Below, piece by piece: positions 6,687 to 16,100 of a stretch of DNA of 32,788 nucleotides. Position 1 is the first letter of the stretch. Each line of letters opens with the position of its first letter. A program made the position numbers and the translations under genes. The stretch comes from Candidatus Methylomirabilota bacterium. GTDB lineage: Bacteria; Methylomirabilota; Methylomirabilia; Methylomirabilales; CSP1-5. Location of the stretch: positions 1 through 32,788 of the forward strand of contig VRUN01000014.1 in the NCBI GenBank assembly GCA_019456075.1. Reading direction: 5' to 3'. Below the pieces are notes generated by a model. That model did no database searches. It worked only from the letters and a program-made list of their open reading frames with translations, and was not told the origin of the DNA.

Positions 6687-9600
6687 CACGACCCTCGAGA
6701 CGTCTCGATGGACTCTTCAGATGGCTCCCGCATATGGTCAAGCAGGGTCTGGAGCCTCGCAATCCGCTCCAACGGTGGAGCGCCATTCCCCGTGAGCTCC
6801 AACGCATCCTCGGGCAGATACCGGAGCTCACCCCCCATTTTCTGGAGGAGACCCATAAGTCGCTCCGGCGTGACAGGGGGGGCAGGCCCGAAAGCGATCC
6901 GCATAACGTCGTGACGGGCGTCGATCTCCTTGATTCGGAGGGCCCGGGCCGTCGCCTTCAGGTCGAGGACTTTCAACAGATTCTCTACTGGCGGGGGGAG
7001 CGGGCCAAACCGGTCCCGGAGTTCCCGGGCGAACTCCGCGCGCTCTTGCGCCGAGGTGGCGGCCGAGAGGCGCCGGTACAGGATGAGGCGGACGACCGCA
7101 TCCGAGACATAGGATTCTGGGATGTGCGCCTCGATGGAGAGACGGAGGACCGGATCCACCACGACCTCGCGATCTGCGCCTTTCAATTCCCCGACCGTCT
7201 CCTGGATCAGCTGACAGTAGAGATCAAACCCTACCGCATTAATGTACCCGTGCTGCTCTACCCCGAGGAGATTCCCTGCCCCCCGGATCTCTAGATCCCT
7301 GGCGGCAATCTTGAAGCCGGAGCCCAGTTCGGTCAGCTCGGCGACGACCTGCAGCCGCTTCCGGGCACTGTCATTCAGGACCTCTTCCTGGGGTACGAGG
7401 AGGTAGGCATGCGCTCGGAACCGGTCCCGCCCCACTCGACCTCGCAGCTGGTAGAGCTGGGCGAGTCCAAACCGATCCGCGCGGTTGATGATGATGGTAT
7501 TGGCGGTCGGGATATCCAGGCCCGACTCGATGATGGCGGTACAGCAGAGGAGTTGATACCGCTTCGCATAAAAATCACACATGATGCGTTCCAGCGCCGC
7601 CTCCGCCATCTGTCCATGGGCCACGGCGATGCTCACGTGGGGGAGCAGGCGCTTCAGCAACCGCGCCATCGCGTGGATATTTTCGATCTGGTTGTGGACG
7701 AAGAAGACCTGGCCACCTCGGCTGACTTCTTCCTCGACGGCCTGGCGGATCACCTCGGGGTCGAAGCGCGTGACGTAGGTGCGGATGCTCAGCCGATCCT
7801 CGGGAGGCGTCTCGATAGTAGAAATATCCCGGACGCCCAACATCGCCATGTGGAGGGTCCGCGGGATGGGGGTGGCCGTGAGCGTGAGGACATCGACCTC
7901 GGTTCGGAACTGCTTCAGCCGCTCTTTCGCCGCCACGCCAAAACGCTGCTCCTCGTCCACCGTGAGGAGGCCCAGGTCTCGGAAGCGGACGTCCTTCTGC
8001 AGCAGCCGATGGGTACCGATGACGATATCCACGGTCCCGTCCCGCAGCCCGCGGAGCACCTTGTGCTGATCGCGACGCGTCCGAAACCGCGAGAGCATCT
8101 CCACCACGATCGGAAAGGGGGCGAAGCGGTCCGAGAACGAATGGAAGTGCTGGAGGGCCAATACGGTCGTAGGGACGAGCACCGCCACCTGCTTGCCGTC
8201 CATGACCGCCTTAAACGCAGCCCGCATGGCCACCTCGGTCTTGCCGTAGCCGACATCGCCACAGATCAAGCGGTCCATCGGTTGCGGCCGCTCCATATCG
8301 GTCTTGACCTGGCGGATGGCTGTCACTTGGTCTGCCGTTTCTTCAAAGGGAAAGCCGGCTTCGAACTCCCGCTGCCAAGGGGTGTCCTCCGCGAAGGGAT
8401 GGCCTGCGCCGACCTGTCGGGCGGCATACAGCTTTAAGAGTTCCTGGGCCATCTCCCGAACGGACGCTCGCACGCGCTCCTTTGCCCTCGCCCACGAGGT
8501 CGATCCCAAACGATCCAAATGGGGGCCGCTTGCGCCAGCGTCGGCACCGATATAGCGCTGGACGAGGTGAAGTTTGTCCACCGGAACGTAGAGCTTATCG
8601 CTGCCCGCGTACTCCAGCAGGAGGTAATCGCCTTCGACATCGCCCGCCGTGAGTTTCCCCAGTCCATGAAACCGGCCAATACCATGATCCAGATGAACCA
8701 CCACATCGCCGGGTTTCAAATCCTCGAACGCCGCGAAGGCCCGAGCTTCCCGGATCTTTGGCCGGCGGACAGATACCCCCCTGCGCGGCCCGAAGATCTC
8801 GGCCTCGGTGAGATAGGTCCGTTGGAGCGGGGCAAAGTGAAAGCCGGCGTTGAGTCCCCCGTCCACGATGTGGATCCTTCCGGGGAGGGAAGGCCCGTCG
8901 GTGACGGTCGCTCCAAGGTCGTGCTCGCGGAGGACCTCCCACAGGCGATGCGCCTGGGCCGCCCCTCTGGCGACGAGCGTGATGGCGCGCCCCTCTTGAC
9001 GCCACACCCCGAGATCGCGCACCAGCGAGGTGATCCGACCGCGAAACGACGGAATCTGCTTTGTCTCAAAAACGCACGGATCCCTTTGTCCTGGGCCGGG
9101 TGAGAATGGGAAAAGGTTGATGCGGGGTCTTGGGGCAAGGGTGGCGTGGATGTCCTTCCACCGGAGGTGGGTCGCAGCAAGTGGGGGGAGCCCTTCCCCT
9201 TGATGGCGCTCGTACTCCTCGACCAAGAGCCTTCCCGTTGCCTCCCCCCTGGCCGTCACCTGATCCGGGTCGTCCCAGACGAAAATCGTCCCCGGACTCA
9301 CGTACTCCCAGAGGGGAATGGTTCGCCGATAAAAATAGGGGAGGTACCGCTCCAGCCCCGGAGTGGGTCGCCCAACCTCCACCGACTCTTGCAACAGCGG
9401 AGCGTCGCCATCCCCCAGCCGCTGCCGGGCGAACCCGCGAGACTCCGGGCTCAGGAGGACCTCAGAGAGAGGAAGGATGGTCACCCGGTCCACGCGGACC
9501 GGGCTTGAAAGCGAGCGTTGCGTCTCGACATCAAAGGTCCGGATCGACTCGATCTCGTCTCCAAAGAACTCGATCCGAACCGGATGCAAAAGATGCGGAA

Positions 9601-10150
9601 GGCCAATGTCCAGGATCCCCCCCCGGCGGCTGTACTCTCCCGCTTGCTCTACCTGGTGGACCGATCGATAGCCCCCGACCTCGAGCAGCTCTATCACCTG
9701 CTCGGGAGGGACGATCCGATCGGGATACAGGTGCACGGTCGCTTCATCCAACGCGTCCGGAGGGAGGAGGCGACGGAAGAAGGCATGGATAGGCACCACG
9801 AGCGCTTTGAGCTCTTGGTCCCGAAGCTCACGGATACGCTGGATCCGCTCCGCTCGGAGCTCGAGCGGGGGGGAGACTGGTTGAAACGGGGGGACCTCTG
9901 GCTCCGGAAAGAGGTGCACCCGGTCTCGGTCGAGGAAGAAACGGAGATCCGCCGTGAGCTCCTCTGCCTCACTCAGCGTCGCCGTCACCACGACCAGTGG
10001 CCGCTTGAGTGCCCGCGCAACTTCCCCCAACACCAGTGCCCGGGCACCCCCCCAGAGGCCGTACAGGCTGAGTGCGCCGCCGCTGGCCAGATCCGCCAGC
10101 CCCTCCTGAAGGCCGAGGCCCTGAAGATCGGCAAACCGTCTCGCACTCAT
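6686..10150 (-). CDS. mfd: Transcription-repair coupling factor Mfd
   Basis: DNA translocase that removes RNA polymerase stalled at lesions and recruits UvrA. The 1154-aa protein is full length. It has UvrB-like N-terminal domains (about 1-330), the RNAP-interaction domain (FEDLKPGDVVVHLDHGIGRF, about 475-540), a RecG-like motor with Walker A GDVGYGKT (631-638), a DEEQ box (732-735) and QLRGRVGR (901-908), and a C-terminal TRCF domain. The start was placed at 10150 because that ATG overlaps the rfaE2 TGA by 4 nt (ATGA) and GGGAGG sits just upstream; starting there gives MSARRFADL. A longer in-frame extension to 10276 would run deep into rfaE2 and has no family support. The neighbours suggest an operon of convenience rather than a repair cluster. 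Confidence 0.96.
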   Translation of the reverse strand: MSARRFADLQGLGLQEGLADLASGGALSLYGLWGGARALVLGEVARALKRPLVVVTATLSEAEELTADLRFFLDRDRVHLFPEPEVPPFQPVSPPLELRAERIQRIRELRDQELKALVVPIHAFFRRLLPPDALDEATVHLYPDRIVPPEQVIELLEVGGYRSVHQVEQAGEYSRRGGILDIGLPHLLHPVRIEFFGDEIESIRTFDVETQRSLSSPVRVDRVTILPLSEVLLSPESRGFARQRLGDGDAPLLQESVEVGRPTPGLERYLPYFYRRTIPLWEYVSPGTIFVWDDPDQVTARGEATGRLLVEEYERHQGEGLPPLAATHLRWKDIHATLAPRPRINLFPFSPGPGQRDPCVFETKQIPSFRGRITSLVRDLGVWRQEGRAITLVARGAAQAHRLWEVLREHDLGATVTDGPSLPGRIHIVDGGLNAGFHFAPLQRTYLTEAEIFGPRRGVSVRRPKIREARAFAAFEDLKPGDVVVHLDHGIGRFHGLGKLTAGDVEGDYLLLEYAGSDKLYVPVDKLHLVQRYIGADAGASGPHLDRLGSTSWARAKERVRASVREMAQELLKLYAARQVGAGHPFAEDTPWQREFEAGFPFEETADQVTAIRQVKTDMERPQPMDRLICGDVGYGKTEVAMRAAFKAVMDGKQVAVLVPTTVLALQHFHSFSDRFAPFPIVVEMLSRFRTRRDQHKVLRGLRDGTVDIVIGTHRLLQKDVRFRDLGLLTVDEEQRFGVAAKERLKQFRTEVDVLTLTATPIPRTLHMAMLGVRDISTIETPPEDRLSIRTYVTRFDPEVIRQAVEEEVSRGGQVFFVHNQIENIHAMARLLKRLLPHVSIAVAHGQMAEAALERIMCDFYAKRYQLLCCTAIIESGLDIPTANTIIINRADRFGLAQLYQLRGRVGRDRFRAHAYLLVPQEEVLNDSARKRLQVVAELTELGSGFKIAARDLEIRGAGNLLGVEQHGYINAVGFDLYCQLIQETVGELKGADREVVVDPVLRLSIEAHIPESYVSDAVVRLILYRRLSAATSAQERAEFARELRDRFGPLPPPVENLLKVLDLKATARALRIKEIDARHDVMRIAFGPAPPVTPERLMGLLQKMGGELRYLPEDALELTGNGAPPLERIARLQTLLDHMREPSEESIETSRGS

Positions 10151-10638
10151 CCCTTGCCCTCCCGGATTCGCTGGAGGAGCTGGCTGCTCGAGGCCCCCTC
10201 CACATATGGGAGGGTACACACCCGGCCCCCCCGGCTTTCGACGATTTGCCGCCCGACGACGTGATCCACCGGCCAATCCCCTCCCTTCACCAGCAGGTCC
10301 GGCTCGAGCGCCCGGATCAGCTTTTCGGGGTCGACTTCCTCAAAGATAAGCACATAGTCGACTGCTGCCAGGGCGGCGAGCAGCTCGGCGCGCTCCGCGT
10401 GAGACATCACGGGTCGATCCGGTCCCTTCAGGGTCCGCACCGAGATATCGTTATTCACAGCGACGATGAGCACATCCCCCAAGCTCTTGGCCTGCCCCAG
10501 GAACCGGACGTGACCTCGATGGAGCAGGTCGAAGCATCCATTCGTGAAGACCACCTGCTTCCCCTGTCGGCCGAGGTCGTGCCGAATGGCGACAAGCTCC
10601 TCCAGTGTCTTCAGTTTTCCCGCATAGCCTGGCGGCAT
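10147..10638 (-). CDS. rfaE2: D-glycero-beta-D-manno-heptose 1-phosphate adenylyltransferase (RfaE2, stand-alone)
   Basis: Nucleotidyltransferase that converts heptose 1-phosphate to ADP-heptose for LPS inner core. The 163-aa product matches only the C-terminal half of bifunctional HldE: TNGCFDLLHRGHVRFL carries the HxGH nucleotide-binding motif (40-43), and EPDLLVKGGDW and a serine-rich SSSQLLQRI close to the C-terminus are also family features. The kinase half (RfaE1) is absent, so it must be encoded elsewhere; split forms are common outside enterobacteria. GAGGGG precedes the ATG at 10638. It begins 36 nt after otsB and overlaps mfd by 4 nt. Its presence argues for a heptose-containing LPS and thus a diderm host. 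Confidence 0.92.
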   Translation of the reverse strand: MPPGYAGKLKTLEELVAIRHDLGRQGKQVVFTNGCFDLLHRGHVRFLGQAKSLGDVLIVAVNNDISVRTLKGPDRPVMSHAERAELLAALAAVDYVLIFEEVDPEKLIRALEPDLLVKGGDWPVDHVVGRQIVESRGGRVCTLPYVEGASSSQLLQRIREGKG

Positions 10639-10674
10639 CTTGGTTCCACCCCTCTTCAGCGTTCGGAGGCCTCT

Positions 10675-11487
10675 TCAGGCGGCCCTCGCCTTTCTCAGGC
10701 TCCTCACACGCGTCAAAAAATCCTCGACCTCCCCGGGGTCGCGAAGGTAATAGACAGCGGCACTCGTTCGCTTCCGCCCCCCCACAAAGATCGCGAAGTC
10801 ATGCACGCCGAGAGCCCGGAAGGCCGCCTCGTCGGTCTCGTCATCCCCAAGGTAGCAGAGGAGAATATTGCGAGACGACCAGTCCCTTTGAATCTGCCGC
10901 CGAATGAGTTTGACGGCACTCCCCTTGTCCCAATTCACGGCAGGCCGGACCTCGACAACCAACTTCCCTCGGGTCACCCGAATCGCACCTCGCTTCAGAT
11001 ACGGCTTGACCGTCCGAGCAAAGAGGCCCCGGACATGCGCGCGTCGGGCACGCGAGACCCGGCGCAGGTGGAGGCTCAGACTCAAGGTTTTGTCCTCGAC
11101 GAGCACTCCGGACACTCCCTTGAGCCGCTTCCGGAGCTCCCTGGCAATCCGGACGAGATCCGCCCGCGCCGCCGCCGCCCCCGGGTGAAGAAAGCGCACC
11201 CTCGGCCCCTCCAGCTCCAGGCCGTGGTTCCCCGCGTAATAGATCCCGCGCAGCTGGACGCGACCCCGGAGATCCCTCAGCCCGCGGCCGCTGACGACCC
11301 CAACGGCCACCCGGTTAGTCTGGGCGAGGGCCTGGAGCATCTTTCGGTTGGACGAGGAGAGGCGGGGAAGGTCCGGGCGGCTCGCAATAGGGCTCAGGGT
11401 TCCATCGAAGTCGAAGAGGAGAGCGATCTGTCCAGCCCGCCGAATGCGGGCGGCACACCGGTTCCACACCCGGAAGAGATGAATCAT
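10675..11487 (-). CDS. otsB: Trehalose-6-phosphate phosphatase OtsB
   Basis: HAD-superfamily phosphatase that makes trehalose from trehalose 6-phosphate. The product is 270 aa. HAD motif I is LLFDFDGTLSP (DFDGT at 26-30), motif II is in VGVVSGRGL, and the acidic motif IV is LGDDETDEAAF; the cap-domain stretch with GNHGLELEG is typical of OtsB. The start at 11487 forms an ATGA overlap with the otsA stop. A frame extension to 11538 lies wholly inside otsA and has no signal or family support. Pairing with the upstream GT20 synthase indicates the two-step OtsA/OtsB route to an osmo- or desiccation-protectant. Confidence 0.93.
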   Translation of the reverse strand: MIHLFRVWNRCAARIRRAGQIALLFDFDGTLSPIASRPDLPRLSSSNRKMLQALAQTNRVAVGVVSGRGLRDLRGRVQLRGIYYAGNHGLELEGPRVRFLHPGAAAARADLVRIARELRKRLKGVSGVLVEDKTLSLSLHLRRVSRARRAHVRGLFARTVKPYLKRGAIRVTRGKLVVEVRPAVNWDKGSAVKLIRRQIQRDWSSRNILLCYLGDDETDEAAFRALGVHDFAIFVGGRKRTSAAVYYLRDPGEVEDFLTRVRSLRKARAA

Positions 11488-12971
11488 AACCGGCCGCGGC
11501 GGACCCGTCTCAACTCGGTGAGCATATCGAGGGCCCACCGATAAATATCATGATCCCGGACCTGCTCCTGGAGCCACCGGCAGCGTCTCACCCGCTCTTC
11601 CCGGGGCATTTCGAGTCCCCGGCGGATGGCCTCGGCAGACCCCTCGATGTCGTACGGATTAATCGGCAGAGCCTCGGTGAGTTCCCGCGCCGCACCGGTA
11701 AATTGGCTCAGGACGAGAACACCCGGCTCCTCCAGTTGCTGCGCCGCGATAAACTCCTTCGCGACCAGATTCATGCCATCATGCAGCGCCGTCACAAGGC
11801 AGAGATCAGCCACCGCCAGATAGGCAAGCACCCTGGGGTAGCTCACCTGTTGGTCCATAAGGACCACGGGTTGCCAGGTCTCTGTCCCGTACTTCCAGTT
11901 GATCTCTTCCACCGCCTGGGCGATCTCCGATCGAAGATGCTTGTATGCCGGGATGGGGATCCGGCTAGGGGCGCCGATCCCCAGATACACGAACCGTCCC
12001 AGGTATCGCGGGTAGCGGTCGAGGAACCGATCGATGGCCTGCAACCGCTCGACAATCCCCTTGGTGTAGTCAATCCGGTCCACGCCCACCGCCAAAAACT
12101 CCGGCCGCCCCCCCAGGAGTCGCTCGATCCGACGGGTCTCTTCCTTCACCTCAAGTGAGCCGAGGTCCTCGACGATGCGATGATAGTCGATACTGATGGG
12201 AAAGGGTCTTACCAGGGTCGTGCGTCCCCGGTACTGGACGGCCGACTGGTCGGTGATGATCTTGGCCTCCAGTTCACTGGCCACAGTGGCCAGGAAGTTA
12301 TCACAATGGTAGCGGACATGAAATCCGAGTAGATCACTCCCCAGCATCCCCTCGAGGATCTCGCGCCTCCAGGGAAAGATCCGAAAGATCTCGGGGTTTG
12401 GCCAGGGGATATGCCAGAAATGGGCCACGCTGATGTCCGGACGCGCCTCTTTCAGAAGCTGTGGGCAGAGAGCCAAATGGTAATCCTGGGTCCAGACGAG
12501 AGCCCGCCCGGAGCCGGCTTCCTTCAGGGCGGCATCAACAAAGAGTCGGTTGACTGCCTGATAATGCTGCCAGTCGGCGGCGCGGAAAATCGGTCGAACA
12601 AAGGCGGCATGACAGAGGGGCCAAAAGACCTCATTGGAGAAGCCGTAGTAATACCCTTCTTCCTGTTCCTTGCTGAGCCAGACCCGCCGGAGGGTGTACT
12701 GAGGATCCTCGGGCGGAATGCCGACCCGCCCTTCTGCGTCCACCACATGCCGGTCCGCCTCGGTCTGCCCAGCGGCCACCCAGCTCCCCTTGGCCACCCG
12801 CAACACAGGGTCGAGCGCCACGACCACTCCGCCGGCCGGCCGTCGCCAGATCACCCGGTCCCCCTCGTAGGTGTGCATGTACGGTTGACGATTGGAGACG
12901 ACCACGACCCGGGTGGCCTTCAACTTTGTTCTGACAAAATCTTGTAATGCTGCGCGGGGACTCAGCGGCAT
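11484..12971 (-). CDS. otsA: GT20 trehalose-6-phosphate synthase (OtsA-type, variant motifs)
   Basis: Cytoplasmic glycosyltransferase of family GT20 that joins a nucleotide-sugar glucose to glucose 6-phosphate. The product is 495 aa. Conserved blocks are VVSNRQP (24-30), PAGGVV (45-50), QDYHLALCP (162-170), VDRIDYTKGIVERL (297-310) and DGMNLVAKEF (398-407). Several blocks depart from E. coli-type OtsA: PAGG for SAGG, TQDYHL for VHDYHL, and HIPWPNPE for HIPFPSPE, so the donor or acceptor preference could differ. Adjacent otsB makes trehalose the most likely product; a glucosylglycerol-type activity is the main alternative. A GAAGGG motif precedes the ATG. A well-formed promoter lies about 170 nt upstream. 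Confidence 0.88.
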   Translation of the reverse strand: MPLSPRAALQDFVRTKLKATRVVVVSNRQPYMHTYEGDRVIWRRPAGGVVVALDPVLRVAKGSWVAAGQTEADRHVVDAEGRVGIPPEDPQYTLRRVWLSKEQEEGYYYGFSNEVFWPLCHAAFVRPIFRAADWQHYQAVNRLFVDAALKEAGSGRALVWTQDYHLALCPQLLKEARPDISVAHFWHIPWPNPEIFRIFPWRREILEGMLGSDLLGFHVRYHCDNFLATVASELEAKIITDQSAVQYRGRTTLVRPFPISIDYHRIVEDLGSLEVKEETRRIERLLGGRPEFLAVGVDRIDYTKGIVERLQAIDRFLDRYPRYLGRFVYLGIGAPSRIPIPAYKHLRSEIAQAVEEINWKYGTETWQPVVLMDQQVSYPRVLAYLAVADLCLVTALHDGMNLVAKEFIAAQQLEEPGVLVLSQFTGAARELTEALPINPYDIEGSAEAIRRGLEMPREERVRRCRWLQEQVRDHDIYRWALDMLTELRRVRRGRL

Positions 12972-13142
12972 TCTGCACCCTTCTGAACGGTGATTTCCCC
13001 CAGCAACCTGTTGCGACCCACCCCCCTCCCGGGTTCCGACACGACTCCGAGGCGCATATGCGCGAGCCGCCTACAGCAAGGCTACCAGACAGTTGGAGGG
13101 ACGAAGGCAGGAACCCTGCGGACCGTCGACTTTTCTGGCTCT

Positions 13143-13171
13143 TTTCTATCAAAAAATCCCGGAAGGGTCAA
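13143..13171 (-). promoter_or_regulatory. Candidate sigma70 promoter for otsA-otsB-rfaE2-mfd-surA
   Basis: On the minus strand, TTGACC (13166-13171) is followed by a 17-nt spacer and TAGAAA (13143-13148), preceded by TGA as an extended -10. It sits between the AsmA-like gene stop and otsA. Transcription from here would give a leader of about 165 nt that contains a perfect 12-nt palindrome, GCGCATATGCGC (13052-13063). Confidence 0.55.
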
Positions 13172-13185
13172 TCCCGGCGGCCATG

Positions 13186-16100
13186 TTATCGAAGACCCCC
13201 GGACTTTTCGCTCGCGCCCAGTTCCCCGGGGAACTCTAACAGACGACGGAAGACCCCGAAGACCCCCCGCCCGAGGGACTCCCCGGGCACCGCAGCAACC
13301 CGGGGTTCGGTCAAAGGGCCTTTGACCTCTACGGCAACCACCAGGACACTCTCCTCTTTGCCGAACAACAGACGGCCCAGCAGGGGGATCTTGTTGAGTT
13401 GAAGCAATTTGACTGCATTGTCCACGGTGCGCAGCGGCTGCACGCCGAGGAGCATATCGACCTCCCCACGACCCAGATCGATCTTTCCGACCCCCCCCGC
13501 GTTCATGGTCCGGGAGACAAACTTGAGATCGTCGGTCTCCGCCACCCCCCGCTTCAGACGAAAGTGGGCCCTGAGGTAATCATAGGGAACCCCCTCAGTA
13601 GGGTCGGGGTTCAGATTGAGGATCCGTACGATGTTGGCGATGACCGTGAATTGCCGAAACTTGCCCCCCTTGAAGATTACTCTGACCTTTCCCCTGAGGG
13701 ACCGTTGGAGCTGATTCCAGCTCCTCCCCTCGGCCGTCAACTTACTCAAGAGACGCATCCGACCGGTTACGCGTCCTTCCCCCTTTTCTTTCACAGCAGA
13801 GACTCGCCTTGCATCGGCATTATCCACACGGAGATCGAGCCCCCATCGCCACTCTTTCCTCCGTCCCCGGGATGCGGCCCCGGAAAGCGTCACCTTCCCC
13901 CTCGCCCATCTCCCTTCGAGGGCCGAAACTCGAATCTTCTGCCCCTGGAAATCGACCTGCCCTCCGATCCCTCCCAGGAGCTCCGGATGCTTGCCGAGGC
14001 GGAGACTGCCTCTGTTCACCGTGAGCCGTCCCGTGTAGCGGGGCGCCTTCCACAACCCCGAGACCTTTACATCCAGCTTCCCGGCTCCCCCGATCCCCGT
14101 GATGGCTCCCGGCTTGGGAAGGACCACGGCCAGCGGGATCTTGCCCTCCACGTCGAGATCCACCACCCCCTGGAAGGCGATTCGTCCCCGAGCATTCAAC
14201 CACCCCCTCCGTCCGGTCACCGCGAGGGAAGAAATCGTAAGAATGTCCTCTTTCATCTCGAGGCGAACCGGTTTAGCGGTGCGAAAGGTATGTCCGTGGA
14301 TGCGGATGGAGGGGGCCTCGAGTTCGAGGGTGAGCTGGGACAAACGGCGTGGCTTGAGATTGCCACTCACGCGAACTGTCCCGGAACCGGCGCCCCCAAT
14401 CCCGCGCAGGAGAGAAAAGCCTGTGAGGGTGATGAGGTCGGCTAAGTCCGCCTGTTTCATGGTGACGTGCACCGTGTAAGGGTACGGAGCGATGGCTTGC
14501 AGATTTCCCCGCGCCGCGTACCCTCGCTCCGGGAGGTCCAAATGACCGGTCACCGTCCGGTCCTGCAGCACAAGGCTCCCCTGACCGCGCCCCAGGGGGA
14601 CCGTGGTATAGCGGAGGCGCGTGAGCTCGTAATCTGCGCGAACCGTCGGATTGGCAATGCGACCCTCCCCTCGGATCTTCACCTGCATCCTTCCCCGGAG
14701 ATGCGTTCCCGCGAAGAGGCGAAACCCCGTCAGCGAGAGTCCTGCGCCGGCCAGGCGAAAATTGGTCTGACCGCCCTTCAACTGGATAACACCGTTCCCC
14801 GTCATCCGCTCGGTCCCCCGATGCAAGCGGACCTCTGTGAACAGGAGGCGTTCTGGCTCAAGTTTCAGGTCTCCGTCCACGGCCTGCCAAGGCTCACCCA
14901 ACACCGTTGCGTCCTTCACCACGAAATGCCCCTGGCCCTCGATCCGCGCTGGAACGCCCGTGACGCGCGCGTCGAGCGTCAGGCGGCCCGTGAAAGGCAT
15001 CGCTGTTCGGACAAAGATGGAGAGGAAGTCCTTGGGAATTCCATTCACCCGTCCCTCCGCCTCGATCCGGAGATCCTGATCCAGGTCTACCGCCGTCTGC
15101 TTCTTCGCCAGGGCCAAGCGGAGATGGATTATGCCGATACTTTTTCCCTTGGTGACGCGCAGCCGTGGAGCGATGAGCGTTCGCTTCTCCACCAGGACCG
15201 CTCCTCGAATCTGGCGGAACTCTTTTCCGAGAAGACGGGGGGTGTCCCAGGTGAGGGTCCCCCGAAACACGGGCGCCGAGAATGGTCCTCCCAGCCGCCC
15301 CACCACTTTCGCCTTTCCTCCCAGCTCCTTCTTCGCCCTCAGGAGCCGTCCCACCAGATCCATCCGAGGGAAGCTTCCCGACACCTCGAGGTTCAACTCT
15401 TTCCAAAGAGACCCCTTCATGGTGAGCCGGTTTGGTGGAAGATCCACGTGAAGGTGTTCAAGCGAGACGCGTCCGCGGCCCGCTTTCACGAGTCCCTCCG
15501 CCCCCTTGATATTGAGGGGGCGACCGCGGTGCATCAGCGAGGTCACCTGAAAGCTGGTCTCAGCCGTGAGCCCCGCACGCGGTGCGCCCCGGCCCCCCGC
15601 CTGGAGTGCGAGCTTCCCGGTCACCGGCACCGTGTCGAGGAGCGGGGTCGCGAGCTGCGCAAGGTTGAGTCCTCGGCCGCGAACCCAGAAATCGTAGCTG
15701 AAGTCCGTCCACTGCAGGTGAAAGCCCCCCGAGATCTCCCCGACGGCAGGGAGAAGTTTCAATCGCTCTCCCAGGAGTCCCTCGCGATCGGCAAGGAGCT
15801 GTAAGCTGAGGCGGGGCCACTTTTCCCCCTCGAGCCAGGCGCCGCCCTGAAATTGAGGCCGCTCAACCGATCCCATCAGTTGCCCCTTCACCCGGATGGC
15901 TCCCGGTAAGGTAACATGCCGCATCAGAGGTAGTTTACCGGCCAGGACGAGCTCCAGTTTCCTCTTTTCGAACGGGCTCCACACGCGCCCACTCACCTCA
16001 AAGGTCGCATCCCCCAGATCGATCCCGAGGCGCGTAATGGTCAGGTTCTCCTCGCTCAAGGCCAGCACTGCCTGGAGATTCTCCCCGGTGACCGATCCCT

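Noticed and set aside
5772-6914. Plus-strand frame of 380 codons
   Set aside because: Antisense to surA and the end of mfd; no family features.
7409-9103. Plus-strand frames of 342 and 194 codons
   Set aside because: Antisense to the helicase part of mfd.
10072-11544. Plus-strand open frame of 490 codons
   Set aside because: It lies opposite rfaE2, otsB and the start of mfd, all of which have clear catalytic motifs. The frame is a by-product of high GC codon bias; its translation has no domain features.
13399-15804. Two long plus-strand frames (348 and 445 codons)
   Set aside because: Antisense to the AsmA-like gene, without ribosome binding sites or motifs, and rich in Pro/Arg/His as expected for a shadow frame.
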